Shown here: positions 35,014 to 44,025 of the stretch, piece after piece | How positions within the stretch are numbered: the first letter of the stretch is position 1 | How the letters are laid out: every line of letters begins with the position of its first letter | Assembly: GCF_040438925.1 (NCBI RefSeq) | Contig: NZ_CP159258.1 | Coordinates: 4,472,501 to 4,536,500 of the forward strand | Direction: 5' to 3' | Source: Pseudomonas sp. MYb327 | GTDB taxonomy: Bacteria > Pseudomonadota > Gammaproteobacteria > Pseudomonadales > Pseudomonadaceae | DNA length: 64,000 nt | Program-made: the position numbers and the translations under genes | The notes under the pieces: model-generated | Told to the model about the DNA's origin: nothing | Seen by the model: only the letters and a program-made list of their open reading frames with translations | The model's database searches: none

Positions 35014-35307
35014 ATGCAGGTAGAAGGTTTTTTCGAGTGGCTCGGCCAGGCCCTTGGCTCCGTTATCCGCTTCATCGTCGATGCTCTCAGTGGCCTGTTC
35101 CAGTTGGTGAGCCGCGCCAGCAGCAATTTCGTCGAGGGCTTGTCTCGGGCCCTGGGCATGGACACATCAATTATCAGCATCGCCATCCTGATCCTCGGCC
35201 TGGTGCTGCTGTGGTCGGCGATTCGTGCATTCATGAATGCGTCGATCATCATGGGAATCATCTGGTTGATGCTGGGGTTATGGCTGCTCAGCTGGATCAT
35301 GCACTGA
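35014..35307 (+). CDS. Small membrane protein, 97 residues, function unknown
   Basis: From ATG 35014 the product begins MQVEGFFEWLGQALG, with an amphipathic stretch and then two hydrophobic helices at about 55-73 (ISIAILILGLVLLWSAI) and 79-96 (IIMGIIWLMLGLWLLSWIM). AGGAC lies ten bases before the start. The frame opens 21 codons earlier, but that part lacks a ribosome site. No family is recognised. It is 75 bases before the MATE gene, on the same strand. Confidence 0.7.
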   Translation: MQVEGFFEWLGQALGSVIRFIVDALSGLFQLVSRASSNFVEGLSRALGMDTSIISIAILILGLVLLWSAIRAFMNASIIMGIIWLMLGLWLLSWIMH

Positions 35308-35382
35308 CATCAACATCTCCCACATGATTCGCGGCAGATTCCACCCGTGTCGCTACAATGCCCGCTCCCCCAAGGAGCCTGC

Positions 35383-36729
35383 ATGTCCAACCTGATTGCC
35401 GACTGGCGCGACCGCCCTACCCATCGTCGGGTCTGGGCGCTGGCTGCGCCGATGATTCTGTCGAACATTTCCGTACCGTTGGTGGCACTGGTGGACAGTA
35501 CCGTCATCGGTCACTTGCCCCATGCCCATCAACTCGGCGCCGTCGCGGTCGGGGCCAGTCTGTATACCTTTCTCGCCTGGGCCATGGGCTTTCTGCGCAT
35601 GGGCTCGACCGGGTTCGCCGCCCAGGCCGCCGGGCGCGGGGATGGTGCGGCGTTACGGCAGATTCTGCTGCAAGGCTTGTTGTTGGCCATGGGGCTGGCC
35701 GTGGTGCTAGGCGCACTGGGCGTACCGTTAAGCGGGGTTGCGCTGCACTTCATGCAGCCCTCGGCGGAACTGGATCAGATGACCCGCGAGTTCTTCCACA
35801 CACGGCTGTTCGGCCTGCCGGCGGCGCTGGCCAGTTATGCGCTGGTCGGCTGGTTCCTCGGCACGCAGAACGCCCGCGCACCGCTGGTGATTCTGCTGAG
35901 CACCAACCTGGTCAACATTGCCCTTAACTTGTGGTTTGTCCTTGGCCTGGAATGGGGCGTGGTCGGCGCCGCCCGGGCATCGGTGATCGCCGAGTGGACC
36001 GGCGCGCTGATCGGCCTGCTGATGACCCGCCATGCCCTGCGCGCCTACCCCGGCCACATCGCCTGGGTCGCCCTGGCGCTTTGGCAGAGCTGGCGACCGC
36101 TGCTGGCGGTCAACCGTGACATCTTCATCCGCAGCCTGGCGCTGCAATCGGTATTTTTCCTGATCACCGTGCAAGGCGCGCGCCTGGGTGATGCAACGGT
36201 CGCCGCCAACGCCCTGCTGCTCAACGGCTTGCTGCTGACCGCCCATGCGCTCGACGGTCTGGCCCATGCTGTGGAAGCCCTGTGCGGGCATGCTATCGGC
36301 GCCCGCGACCGCGATGCCTTGCGCCGTTCGCTGGTGGTGGCCTGCGGATGGTCACTGTTGGCGAGCCTGGGTTTTGCCGTGTTGTTCCTGTTCGCCGGGC
36401 ACCTGTTCATCGCGATGCAGACCGACATTGAGAGCGTGCGCGACACCGCGTTCATCTACCTGCCCTACCTTGCCGCGCTGCCGCTCATAGCAGTCTGGAG
36501 CTACCTGCTCGACGGCCTGTTCATCGGAGCCACGCGCGCCCGGGAAATGCGCAACGGCATGCTGCTGACGGTGATACTGCTGGTGCCGTTTGGCTGGGCA
36601 TTGCAGGGGTTGGGCAACCATGGCTTGTGGATAACCTTTCTGCTGTTCATGTTGCTGCGCAGCCTGACCCTCGGCGCCATCGCCTGGCGACTGCGCCGGA
36701 ACGACGGCTGGTTCACCCGCGCCCATTGA
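35383..36729 (+). CDS. MATE-family efflux transporter (DinF-like)
   Basis: The protein has 448 residues from ATG 35383 (AAGGAG eight bases upstream). It has twelve hydrophobic helices. The N-terminal half has RRVWALAAPMILSNISVPLV and LVDSTVIGHL, and the middle has LGTQNARAPLVILLSTNLVNI, both typical of the DinF branch of MATE cation:drug antiporters. Members export toxic organic cations or protect against oxidative stress and bile salts. It converges with the T6SS gene pair, its stop lying 11 bases from the DUF4123 stop. Confidence 0.87.
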   Translation: MSNLIADWRDRPTHRRVWALAAPMILSNISVPLVALVDSTVIGHLPHAHQLGAVAVGASLYTFLAWAMGFLRMGSTGFAAQAAGRGDGAALRQILLQGLLLAMGLAVVLGALGVPLSGVALHFMQPSAELDQMTREFFHTRLFGLPAALASYALVGWFLGTQNARAPLVILLSTNLVNIALNLWFVLGLEWGVVGAARASVIAEWTGALIGLLMTRHALRAYPGHIAWVALALWQSWRPLLAVNRDIFIRSLALQSVFFLITVQGARLGDATVAANALLLNGLLLTAHALDGLAHAVEALCGHAIGARDRDALRRSLVVACGWSLLASLGFAVLFLFAGHLFIAMQTDIESVRDTAFIYLPYLAALPLIAVWSYLLDGLFIGATRAREMRNGMLLTVILLVPFGWALQGLGNHGLWITFLLFMLLRSLTLGAIAWRLRRNDGWFTRAH

Positions 36730-36740
36730 CCGGGAGTAAA

Positions 36741-37538
36741 TCAGGGTTGGTCGTTCTGCCAGCGGTTGCGCAGGCCATCAAGACGCTCCTGCTGGGTTCG
36801 TCCCACCAACGGCTGCGTTGGCGTGGCATGGGGGTACTGCAGGCGCAACCAGAGCCAGCCATCGAGCACCGCGCGCTCGCTGAAGCCCAGCGCCAAGCCG
36901 TCCTGCACATGCGACCACAGGCGGGTGAAGTCAGTCCCGGTGGATCGGCTCCAGTGCCAGGCATGTTGCTCCAGCAAACAGGTTTGCAGTTTTTCCCGCT
37001 GCCGAGAGCTGAGGTTTTCCTCGATGGTCAAAGGCCTGACGTCAAGCCCCGGATTGAATAGCTGCTGCCAGCCCTGACTGCCGATCGCGCGATCAGCCCA
37101 GGTCCCGCCAAACCAGCGCAACTGGCTGATCGGTCCGAGCCAGCGACTCAGATCCCCGGCGTCGCAACCATCGAAAAAGTAACTGGCGGTGTATGGGTTG
37201 TAATAACTGAGCAAGGCCCGATGGTGCAGGCCGAGCGAAACGCTAAGCATGCGCCGCAAGTGCGCCAGCAACGTCGACTCCGACGCCTCACTGACCAGCA
37301 ACAGACCGCGCCAGTGCTGTGTGTCACGCCGGCACTCCTCAGCCAGCCGCGGACACGTGCGCAGATCGACCAGCACGGGACCTTGCTCGCGCAGCACATT
37401 CCACTCCGTGTCTTCGAACAACCAGCACCAGCGACCATTGGCATACCGGTGTTGCAGGGTTGCAACTGCCTGCGGCGTGCCCGTTGCATCCAGCAAAAAC
37501 CACTGCGGCCGCGCATCGGGCGTCTGCGCGGTGATCAT
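36741..37538 (-). CDS. DUF4123 protein, T6SS effector-loading chaperone
   Basis: The protein has 265 residues from MITAQTPDARPQ; this ATG overlaps the vgrG stop by four bases (ATGA). The DUF4123 region covers about 13-135 (WFLLDATGTPQAVATLQHR, LVDLRTCPRLAEECRRD, SLGLHHRALLSYYNPYTASY with a conserved-looking FFDGCDAGDL). The C-terminal 130 residues contain LSSRQREKLQTCLLEQHAW. DUF4123 proteins (Tap/TEC) load specific effectors onto VgrG. Normally the effector gene follows directly. Here the next gene is the converging MATE transporter, so no cognate effector is adjacent. Confidence 0.8.
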   Translation of the reverse strand: MITAQTPDARPQWFLLDATGTPQAVATLQHRYANGRWCWLFEDTEWNVLREQGPVLVDLRTCPRLAEECRRDTQHWRGLLLVSEASESTLLAHLRRMLSVSLGLHHRALLSYYNPYTASYFFDGCDAGDLSRWLGPISQLRWFGGTWADRAIGSQGWQQLFNPGLDVRPLTIEENLSSRQREKLQTCLLEQHAWHWSRSTGTDFTRLWSHVQDGLALGFSERAVLDGWLWLRLQYPHATPTQPLVGRTQQERLDGLRNRWQNDQP

Positions 37539-38860
37539 GTCGCACCACTCTGGCTCAGCCCTGTCAGCGCGCGGCAAGTGCAAAGGGTTTGCGCGCAATG
37601 ATGGAAACTGCCACCGCCAGGCAATAGACACAGCAACAGCAACGGCTCACCCGAGCGCAGCCAATCCTGCACGCCTTCAGGAGGGCAATCGTCGGCTGCG
37701 GACTGGGCCAGGGACACCACGCCGGCCGCTTCAACTCGTTTGGGTGCGTGTAAAAAACCAGTGATCAATGGCTGATCCGGATCGCCTTCAATGAAGCTGA
37801 CCACCACCTCTGTACCTTCACTCAGTTGCGCGCCCGATGCTGATTGCAGTTCCGGCGCCAATGGCAGCCAACAGTGGCTCGGTGCTGCGCCTTCGCCCTG
37901 ATAAAGCCAGTCAAACTGCACCGCCACCGGCCTGCACGGATCAGGCCGGGGCTCATCGACTTCAACCACCCATGCCCTTTGCAGGCTGTGCATTTTTGGT
38001 TTGACCACACAATCAGGCGACTCAAAAGGCATGTCCCACCGAATGGCACGCACCTGATTGCTGTATGGCGTATGAGGATCCTGGCTACCCTGATGCTCGA
38101 CATGGGTCAGCAGCCATGGCTGGTTCCATCCGGCAACCGGATGGCCGGACAGCGGCAATAGCTGGCCACTGCGCAGGGTTGCCAGATCGGTGCGGATTTC
38201 AGCGTGCATCGTTTTATCCCGGCAGCCCTGCACCTCGAAACGACGCACCGCCGGTTGCTCCCCCTCATCCTGGAAAACCGCCATCTCGCCGGAACGAAAC
38301 GGCCCCCGACCGTCACCAAACACCACACAGTGCCCCTGCGCCTGGTGTTCGAAGTGGTAGTGCAGTCGTTCCTGGGCGCACAGGCGCTGTACAAACTGCA
38401 GATCCGATTCCCGATACTGCGTACAGAAATCGCGGAGCGGGTAATCGCCATCCAGTTCGAAGCGTCGATCGTGGCCGGTGATGCCGTGCTCCTTGAGCAC
38501 CTGGTCGAGAATCTGCGGCACCGAGCGCGAACTGAAAATCCGCTCGCTGAAACGCTGGGAAAGACAAGACAGCCTTGGCCCCATACGAACCTTGCAGAGC
38601 CTGATTGGCGAACCATGGTCACGCTGGACCAGTTCATGCAATTGTCCGTGGACGCTGTTTCCTGCTGGCCCGAAGTGCAACGAAGCCGAACGGTACAACA
38701 GGCTGGCAAGGTCGAGCGTCGGGTCCTCGATCAGCATGTCCACATCGAACACGAAAGGCTCACTGATGGCTTCTTTACCGCTAAAAGCCAGGACCTCGAA
38801 GGTATCGGACAGACCTGCTACGTCCAGACGAAATGAAGGTTCGTTGACTGGATCGAACAT
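37535..38860 (-). CDS. vgrG: Type VI secretion tip protein VgrG, short form
   Basis: The protein has 441 residues. The gp27-like domain covers about 1-330: FRLDVAGLSDTFEVLAFSG at the start and RRFELDGDYPLRDFCTQYRE with SDLQFVQRLCAQERLHYHF (near 155-190). The gp5 OB-fold is at about 300-390, ending in FIEGDPDQPLITGFLHAP. Standard VgrGs continue for 200 or more residues into a beta-helical needle. Here only about 50 residues follow, with a cysteine-rich end (HHCAQTLCTCRALTG). It is therefore a needle-less or truncated VgrG. No other T6SS structural gene is in the window except hcp at 44022. Confidence 0.88.
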   Translation of the reverse strand: MFDPVNEPSFRLDVAGLSDTFEVLAFSGKEAISEPFVFDVDMLIEDPTLDLASLLYRSASLHFGPAGNSVHGQLHELVQRDHGSPIRLCKVRMGPRLSCLSQRFSERIFSSRSVPQILDQVLKEHGITGHDRRFELDGDYPLRDFCTQYRESDLQFVQRLCAQERLHYHFEHQAQGHCVVFGDGRGPFRSGEMAVFQDEGEQPAVRRFEVQGCRDKTMHAEIRTDLATLRSGQLLPLSGHPVAGWNQPWLLTHVEHQGSQDPHTPYSNQVRAIRWDMPFESPDCVVKPKMHSLQRAWVVEVDEPRPDPCRPVAVQFDWLYQGEGAAPSHCWLPLAPELQSASGAQLSEGTEVVVSFIEGDPDQPLITGFLHAPKRVEAAGVVSLAQSAADDCPPEGVQDWLRSGEPLLLLCLLPGGGSFHHCAQTLCTCRALTGLSQSGAT

Positions 38861-39092
38861 CGGCGATTCTCTACAGGAGGGGCGGCCGGGGATTCTCGCC
38901 GAGAGACATCGCCGAGTAGAGAGGTGAAGTACAACTTAGGAAATGGCCTACGCGAAAAGAAGACCAAATGGCATGGATTGCCGAGGATGTAGGCAGATTC
39001 GCTTGGAAAAAGAGAGTCGCCGCACCAGGTCATCTGAAATTTCCGCAGTGAACGGTAAATTTTCAGACAGCCTGATGAGAGCGAGGCTTACC
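38861..39092. other. AT-richer junction between speA and vgrG
   Basis: Two inverted repeats lie here: TCTGAAATTT with AAATTTTCAGA (39033-39067), and CTTACCTC with GAGGTAAG overlapping the end of speA (39088-39111). The base composition is lower in GC than in speA. This should hold the speA 3' end and the vgrG promoter, and may mark an islet boundary. Confidence 0.5.
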
Positions 39093-41006
39093 TCAAGAAG
39101 AGAGGTAAGAGGAACGGGTCAGACCCAGGCGCAGCGCGTCGAGGAACTGCGTACGTTCGCTGGCACTGATGCGCGCGTTGGCGCACTTGTCGCGGTAGTG
39201 GGTCATCAACTCTTCCGGCGACAGGTGCACGTAACGCAGCATGTCTTCGATGGTGTCGTGGGTTTCGATACCGGCGTGGTACACGCTGCCGTCAGCGTTC
39301 TGGTAGATGTTCACCGAGTCGGTGTCACCGAACAGGTTGTGCATGTCGCCGAGAATTTCCTGGTAGGCGCCGACCAGGAACACGCCCAGCAGGTAATCCT
39401 CGCCTTCGTTCAACGCGTGCACCGGCAAACTGGTCTCGATGCTCTGCTCGTCGACGTACTGGTTGATCTTGCCGTCGGAGTCGCAGGTCAGATCCTGCAA
39501 CACCGCGCGGCGCAGCGGCTCTTCATCGAGGCGATGCAGCGGGATGATCGGCAAGACCTGGTCGATGGCCCAGGTGTCCGGCAGGCTCTGGAAAACCGAG
39601 AAGTTGCAGATGTACTTGTCGGCCAGCTTGTCGTTGAGTTCGTCCAGCACCTGGCGGTGGGAACGCTGACGCGCCTTCAGCGAGTTGTGCAGGCGACGGC
39701 ACACGGCGAAGTAGCATTGCTCGGCCAGGGCTTTTTCGGCCAGGGTCAGTTTGCCGTCGGCATATTGGGCAGCGACATCGCTCATGTAGTGCGTGGCGCG
39801 CCAGTAGGTTTCGGTGACCATCTCGATGTCGGTCGGACCCAGCAGGTCCACCAGCCACTGCACGGTTTCCGGGAGCGAGTCCTTGTTTTCGATCTGCGGC
39901 ACGTCGTCGTTGTGTTTCTCGACGTCGGTCACCTGGATCACCAGCATCGCGTGGTGCGCGGTCAGGGAGCGGCCGCTTTCGGAGAAAATGTTCGGATGCG
40001 GCAGGCTCTGCGCGTCGCAGAACTCCTTGAGCATCCCGACCACGACACCGGCGTAATCGTCCATGTCGTAGTTGATCGAACTGGCGTTACGCGAGTGCGT
40101 GCCGTCATAGTCCACGCCCAGGCCACCGCCAACGTCGATGTGATCCACCGGCAGGCCGAGGTTGCGCAGCTCGCCGTAGTAGCGGATCGCTTCTTTGAAG
40201 CCGTGCTGGTAGTCCGCCAGGTTGGCGATCTGCGAACCCATATGGAAGTGCAGCAGGCGAATGCCCTGATCCAGGCCGGCCGCGCGGAAACGCTCGACCA
40301 CCGACAGCAGTTGCGCCGCCGACAGACCGAACTTGGATTTTTCGCCACCGGTGTCCGCCCACTTGCTCGAGGCCAGGGACGACAGTCGCACGCGCAAACC
40401 GACCTGCGGCTTGACCTTCAGCGAGGCCGCTTCTTCGATCACCAGGCCGACTTCGGATTCTTTCTCGATCACGATAAATACGTTGTGGCCAAGCTTCTGG
40501 CCCATCAGCGCCAGACGAATGAACTCGCGGTCCTTGTAGCCGTTGCAGACGATGGTGCCGCCCTTCGGCGCCAGGGCCAGCACAGCCAGCAGCTCAGGCT
40601 TGGAGCCGGCTTCCAGACCGATGGAGACGTTCTGGGTGGCGATGATGTTCTCGATCACCGCTTCCTGTTGGTTCACCTTGATCGGGTACAGCGCGGTGTA
40701 CTTGCTCTGGTATTCCAGGCGTTCGATGTTCGAATCGAACGCGCCGGTCAGTTGACGCACGCGGTCTTGCAGAATATCCGGGAAACGCACCAGCAACGGC
40801 AACGACAGGCCGCTCTTGCGCAACTGGTCGACTTGCTCGAACAGATCGATAGGCGAGCTGCTCGGACCGTTCGGACGAACTTCGACGCGACCGGCATCAT
40901 TGATCGCGAAATACCCGGCCCCCCAATGGCGAATCCCGTAAACACTGCGGCTGTCCGCAACTGTCCATTGGCTGCCATCGTCTTTGCGTGTGCGTCGTAC
41001 GGACAT
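39093..41006 (-). CDS. speA: Biosynthetic arginine decarboxylase
   Basis: This 637-residue PLP enzyme of fold type III converts arginine to agmatine, the first step of putrescine and spermidine synthesis. The PLP lysine is in [12 protein letters not shown] (near residue 101). [27 protein letters not shown] and [15 protein letters not shown] form the barrel active site. The C-terminal domain has [16 protein letters not shown], which supplies the active-site Cys/Asp across the dimer. Length fits SpeA (about 635-660). An unusual long inverted repeat occupies its upstream region (41141-41224). Confidence 0.94.
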   Translation of the reverse strand: MSVRRTRKDDGSQWTVADSRSVYGIRHWGAGYFAINDAGRVEVRPNGPSSSPIDLFEQVDQLRKSGLSLPLLVRFPDILQDRVRQLTGAFDSNIERLEYQSKYTALYPIKVNQQEAVIENIIATQNVSIGLEAGSKPELLAVLALAPKGGTIVCNGYKDREFIRLALMGQKLGHNVFIVIEKESEVGLVIEEAASLKVKPQVGLRVRLSSLASSKWADTGGEKSKFGLSAAQLLSVVERFRAAGLDQGIRLLHFHMGSQIANLADYQHGFKEAIRYYGELRNLGLPVDHIDVGGGLGVDYDGTHSRNASSINYDMDDYAGVVVGMLKEFCDAQSLPHPNIFSESGRSLTAHHAMLVIQVTDVEKHNDDVPQIENKDSLPETVQWLVDLLGPTDIEMVTETYWRATHYMSDVAAQYADGKLTLAEKALAEQCYFAVCRRLHNSLKARQRSHRQVLDELNDKLADKYICNFSVFQSLPDTWAIDQVLPIIPLHRLDEEPLRRAVLQDLTCDSDGKINQYVDEQSIETSLPVHALNEGEDYLLGVFLVGAYQEILGDMHNLFGDTDSVNIYQNADGSVYHAGIETHDTIEDMLRYVHLSPEELMTHYRDKCANARISASERTQFLDALRLGLTRSSYLSS

Positions 41007-41140
41007 CGAAGTCCCCTATAAAGAAGTCATAGTGCGTCGCCTGGATTCAGGCCGGCGCAGTCTAAAGAATGAAAATGACGGTTCGTCAACGAGGGGATAG
41101 ACCTCGCCGACCGCAGTGAGTTTAGAAACCGGTCATGAAC

Positions 41141-41224
41141 AGGCTCTGTGAAAACCATAGTGACGACGCCAGGCCTGAAGGCAAAACAGGCTGGATCATG
41201 TCGCGGGTGGTTTTCACAGAGGCT
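41141..41224. repeat. Long inverted repeat between SUI1 gene and speA
   Basis: AGGCTCTGTGAAAACCA (41141-41157) and TGGTTTTCACAGAGGCT (41208-41224) pair at 16 of 17 positions. The 50 bases between contain a second stem (CCAGGCCTG with CAGGCTGG). The right arm abuts the SUI1 stop codon. It could be a terminator or attenuator ahead of speA, or a small MITE whose ends look like transposon termini. Confidence 0.75.
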
Positions 41225-41225
41225 G

Positions 41226-41597
41226 CTAGCCGCCGGACTTCTTCGCTTTGAAACCGTGCTTGATCAACTCAGCCAAGAGTAGCTCGACATGATCGCCCTG
41301 GATTTCAATGATCCCGTCTTTCAACGCTCCACCGGTGCCACAGCGTTTCTTCAACGTGGTCGCCAGTTCCTTGAGCGCGTCTTCGGCCAACGGCACGCCG
41401 GTGATAGTGGTCACCGTCTTGCCGCCACGCCCTTTGCTTTCACGACGCACGCGAGCAATGCCGTCGCCGGCAGGGATTACGGTCTGTTTGCAGATGCAGG
41501 CGTCCACCGGTTTACTGCATTCCGGGCAATGACGACCTGCGTCGGTGGAAAATACCAGGCCACCAAGGGCGGCGAAGGATGCGGCTTTTTTGGCCAC
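41226..41597 (-). CDS. SUI1/eIF1-family translation factor (YciH-like)
   Basis: The protein has 123 residues from GTG 41597, which has an AGAGG ribosome site and gives the usual start VAKKAASFAAL; the frame is open further upstream only as unrelated sequence. A small four-cysteine cluster (CPECSKPVDACICK, residues about 23-36) may bind zinc. The SUI1 domain covers about 45-120 (RVRRESKGRGGKTVTTITG, LKKRCGTGGALKDGIIEIQG). The bacterial homologue YciH influences initiation fidelity in vitro and stress translation. It lies upstream of speA as in P. aeruginosa. Confidence 0.86.
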   Translation of the reverse strand: MAKKAASFAALGGLVFSTDAGRHCPECSKPVDACICKQTVIPAGDGIARVRRESKGRGGKTVTTITGVPLAEDALKELATTLKKRCGTGGALKDGIIEIQGDHVELLLAELIKHGFKAKKSGG

Positions 41598-41772
41598 CGG
41601 CAATCCTCTTGGGAGGACAAAGACTGGTCGCGGCACTCGGGAAGGCCATCGACCGCGAAGCCCCACTCAGGCAGGGGCAGCGCTACTGAGCCAGGCAATG
41701 CTGGCTCAGCTTGAAAAGGTCGCGCAGTGTAACGGCAAAAACGCCGATTGCTAAGAGCCAATCGGCGCCAAT

Positions 41773-42330
41773 TTATAGCGCTTTTGCGACGTCCTTGCCT
41801 CGGGCTCGAAGATACCGCTTCAACGCTGCCAGGGAGTCCGGACAGTAAGGCTTTTCTTCGATTTCCCGAAGCACGTCATCGATCGGTAAAAAACGCGCTT
41901 CCAGCACCTCTTCCGGTTGCAGGATCAACGGGCCGTCCCATACCGCCGAGAACGCCGAACACCAAAGGCGATTGCCTGTGTCCTCGAAGAAAAAATGATC
42001 ATGGGCGACCAGTTCCACGCCGCTCACACCCAACTCCTCCTCCAGCTCCCGGGCCGCCGACTCGGCGTAGGTTTCGGTGGCGAGCACCATACCGCCCGCC
42101 GCCACGTCCCAGAACCCGGGGTAAATCGCCTTGCTCAGGGTGCGCCGATGCACGCACAGCTCACCGGCAGAGTTGAACAACATAATGTAGGTACCGCGTC
42201 CGATCAGCCCGCGCTCGCGCAGGTCGGAACGGACCAGGGCACCGAGCAGATGATCCTGCTCGTCGACCCAGGCGATCTGTTCGGCATCCGAGGCCGCCCG
42301 ATGGGCAGCCTCTTTGGCGCTATCGACCAT
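41773..42330 (-). CDS. NUDIX hydrolase (YfcD-like)
   Basis: The protein has 185 residues. A complete NUDIX box is present: GGMVLATETYAESAAREL followed by EEELGV, at about residues 78-101. The N-terminal part (IAWVDEQDHLLGALVRSDL, then RGTYIMLFNSAGELCVHRR) groups it with the isopentenyl-diphosphate-isomerase-like YfcD subfamily. The substrate is unknown. It lies 3 bases after the DUF2333 gene on the same strand and is probably cotranscribed. Confidence 0.87.
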   Translation of the reverse strand: MVDSAKEAAHRAASDAEQIAWVDEQDHLLGALVRSDLRERGLIGRGTYIMLFNSAGELCVHRRTLSKAIYPGFWDVAAGGMVLATETYAESAARELEEELGVSGVELVAHDHFFFEDTGNRLWCSAFSAVWDGPLILQPEEVLEARFLPIDDVLREIEEKPYCPDSLAALKRYLRARGKDVAKAL

Positions 42331-42333
42331 GGC

Positions 42334-43401
42334 TTAGCCCTGATTCAGCAGTTGACGCAAATCGATCACCGCCGCATTCGCGCGGGAAATGTAGTTGGCC
42401 ATGACCAGCGAGTGGTTGGCCAGCACGCCAAAGCCGCTGCCATTGAGGATCATCGGGCTCCACACCGGCTCCTGCGACGCTTCCAGTTCACGAATGATCT
42501 GGCGCACGCTGACCGTGGCGTTTTTCTTGGCCAATACATCGGCGAAGTCGACTTCAATGGCGCGCAGCAAGTGGGACAAGGCCCAGGCTTGGCCGCGGGC
42601 TTCGTAAAACACGTTGTCGATCTGCAGCCACGGGGTCTCGACGATTTCTTCGTCAACCTGCGGCACCTGCCCCGGCGCCACGACTTCGGTTTTCAGAGCG
42701 GTGTTGAGCTTGACTCGGCCAACGCTGGCCGACAGCCGTTGCGACAGCGAACCGAGACGAGTCCCGACATCACCCAGCCAGTTGTTCAGGTTGTCGGCGC
42801 GGGCGTAGAACAGCGCGCTCTTCTGGTTCGGATCGGACAGACGGGTCTGGTAACGGGTCAGAGAGTTGATGCCTTCCTGGAACTCGGACTCGCTGGACGG
42901 CAGCACCCAGCTCTTATTGTCGAAGTTGAAGCGCGGCTCGGCCTTGGCCAGGTCGGCGTCTTCGGTGGACTGTGATTGCGAGCGGGCGAAGTCTTTGCGC
43001 AGTGCACGGCTCAGATCGCGCACCTGCACCAGTACGCCATACTCCCAGCTCGGCATGTTGTCCATCCACAAGCCTGGCGGGAGGCGGTCGTTGGAAATGT
43101 AGCCACCGGGTTTGTTCAGCAGAGTACCGGCGACACTCTTGAGGGTTTCCACCGTGGTGTAGCCGACCACCATCTGCTTGCCGTCTCGTTCGGCGGCCAT
43201 CTGCGCGTTCTGCTGAACCGGAAACAGGGAAGGTTCGTCGCTCCAATACCACCCCAGAGCAATCGTCACCAGCAGGTAGAAGCCAATCAGCGTGGCCAGC
43301 GCCCGGCTGAAAAACAGGCCGCCCAGATAACTGCGGGTAGCCGATTTCGGTTCAGCGGCACGTTCAGGCGCGCTACCGGCGCGGTTCTTCCAGTCCAGCA
43401 T
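42334..43401 (-). CDS. DUF2333 family membrane-anchored protein
   Basis: The protein has 355 residues with one membrane helix at about 34-54 (LATLIGFYLLVTIALGWYW) and a large periplasmic C-terminal part. Visible DUF2333 features are KPGGYISNDRLPPGLWMDN (near 98-116), WEYGVLVQVRDLSRALRKD and, near the end, NHSLVMANYISRANAAVID. No function is known. In P. aeruginosa the homologue lies between the NUDIX and gcbA genes; here the hcp operon intervenes before gcbA. Confidence 0.85.
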   Translation of the reverse strand: MLDWKNRAGSAPERAAEPKSATRSYLGGLFFSRALATLIGFYLLVTIALGWYWSDEPSLFPVQQNAQMAAERDGKQMVVGYTTVETLKSVAGTLLNKPGGYISNDRLPPGLWMDNMPSWEYGVLVQVRDLSRALRKDFARSQSQSTEDADLAKAEPRFNFDNKSWVLPSSESEFQEGINSLTRYQTRLSDPNQKSALFYARADNLNNWLGDVGTRLGSLSQRLSASVGRVKLNTALKTEVVAPGQVPQVDEEIVETPWLQIDNVFYEARGQAWALSHLLRAIEVDFADVLAKKNATVSVRQIIRELEASQEPVWSPMILNGSGFGVLANHSLVMANYISRANAAVIDLRQLLNQG

Positions 43402-43554
43402 GGCGATATCCTTTCAATCACTTGAGTTCATCGGTTCGACCACAACCATACAACAACGTGCCTTTGCCCGGCACCCGCCGTTGGGCTTATCCCGAAAAAT
43501 AGCGCCAGACACTGCGGCAACCGTTATCCGCGAACTCAAGCGTCCATGCCGCCA

Positions 43555-44025
43555 CTAAACGCCGATGACATCCATTGAAATCTGCGACACATCGGCCTCC
43601 ACAAACAGATGGGCGATGCCTTGTACGTCGGTTCTGCGCTCGGTCGCCTCTCCGTTAACCGTCGCCATGTATCGACGTTGCGCCATGGGCTCTCCCGTGA
43701 CGCTCTCGACAAGACGAAAAACTCTTGGCGCTCTGGAGGTCTGCTCCGGTGGATTTTTCATCAACTGAAGGACTCGTTGATTGAAGAGCGGCGCCGTCCA
43801 GTCGCCAAATTCGGCTTCAGCGCTGATCAGGCACCACTCGCCCCGCTCAAGCTGCTCCAGCACCTCACTGTCGATATCGATCAACAAGCCGGCGCGCAAC
43901 TCATCCAGGCCTTCAATGGGTTGCCGATCGTGTAACGCCTGCCGGACGTGATCCAACGCTTGTTCGCTGGAACAGGCGTGTCGGCGTTCCCACGTCGACA
44001 GATAAAGCGCCCTGACCAGCCTCAT
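43555..44025 (-). CDS. Hcp-linked protein of unknown function, putative T6SS adaptor or cargo
   Basis: The protein has 156 residues from ATG 44025, overlapping the hcp stop (ATGA). The first 100 residues (MRLVRALYLSTWERRHACSS, then EVLEQLERGEWCLISAEAE) have no recognised fold. The last 55 (RVFRLVESVTGEPMAQRRY, TDVQGIAHLFVEA) match in style the small beta-sandwich module often found on T6SS PAAR/VgrG-linked proteins, where a TGEPLA..Y core and a TDA.G turn recur. I infer a role in effector docking or as Hcp cargo; catalytic motifs are not apparent. It is last in a four-gene operon. Confidence 0.65.
   Translation of the reverse strand: MRLVRALYLSTWERRHACSSEQALDHVRQALHDRQPIEGLDELRAGLLIDIDSEVLEQLERGEWCLISAEAEFGDWTAPLFNQRVLQLMKNPPEQTSRAPRVFRLVESVTGEPMAQRRYMATVNGEATERRTDVQGIAHLFVEADVSQISMDVIGV

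Noticed and set aside
38943..41021. A 692-codon open frame on the plus strand opposite speA
   Set aside because: It is the antisense shadow of a fully conserved gene. The translation is Val/Gln/His-rich with no domain, and no ribosome site is present.
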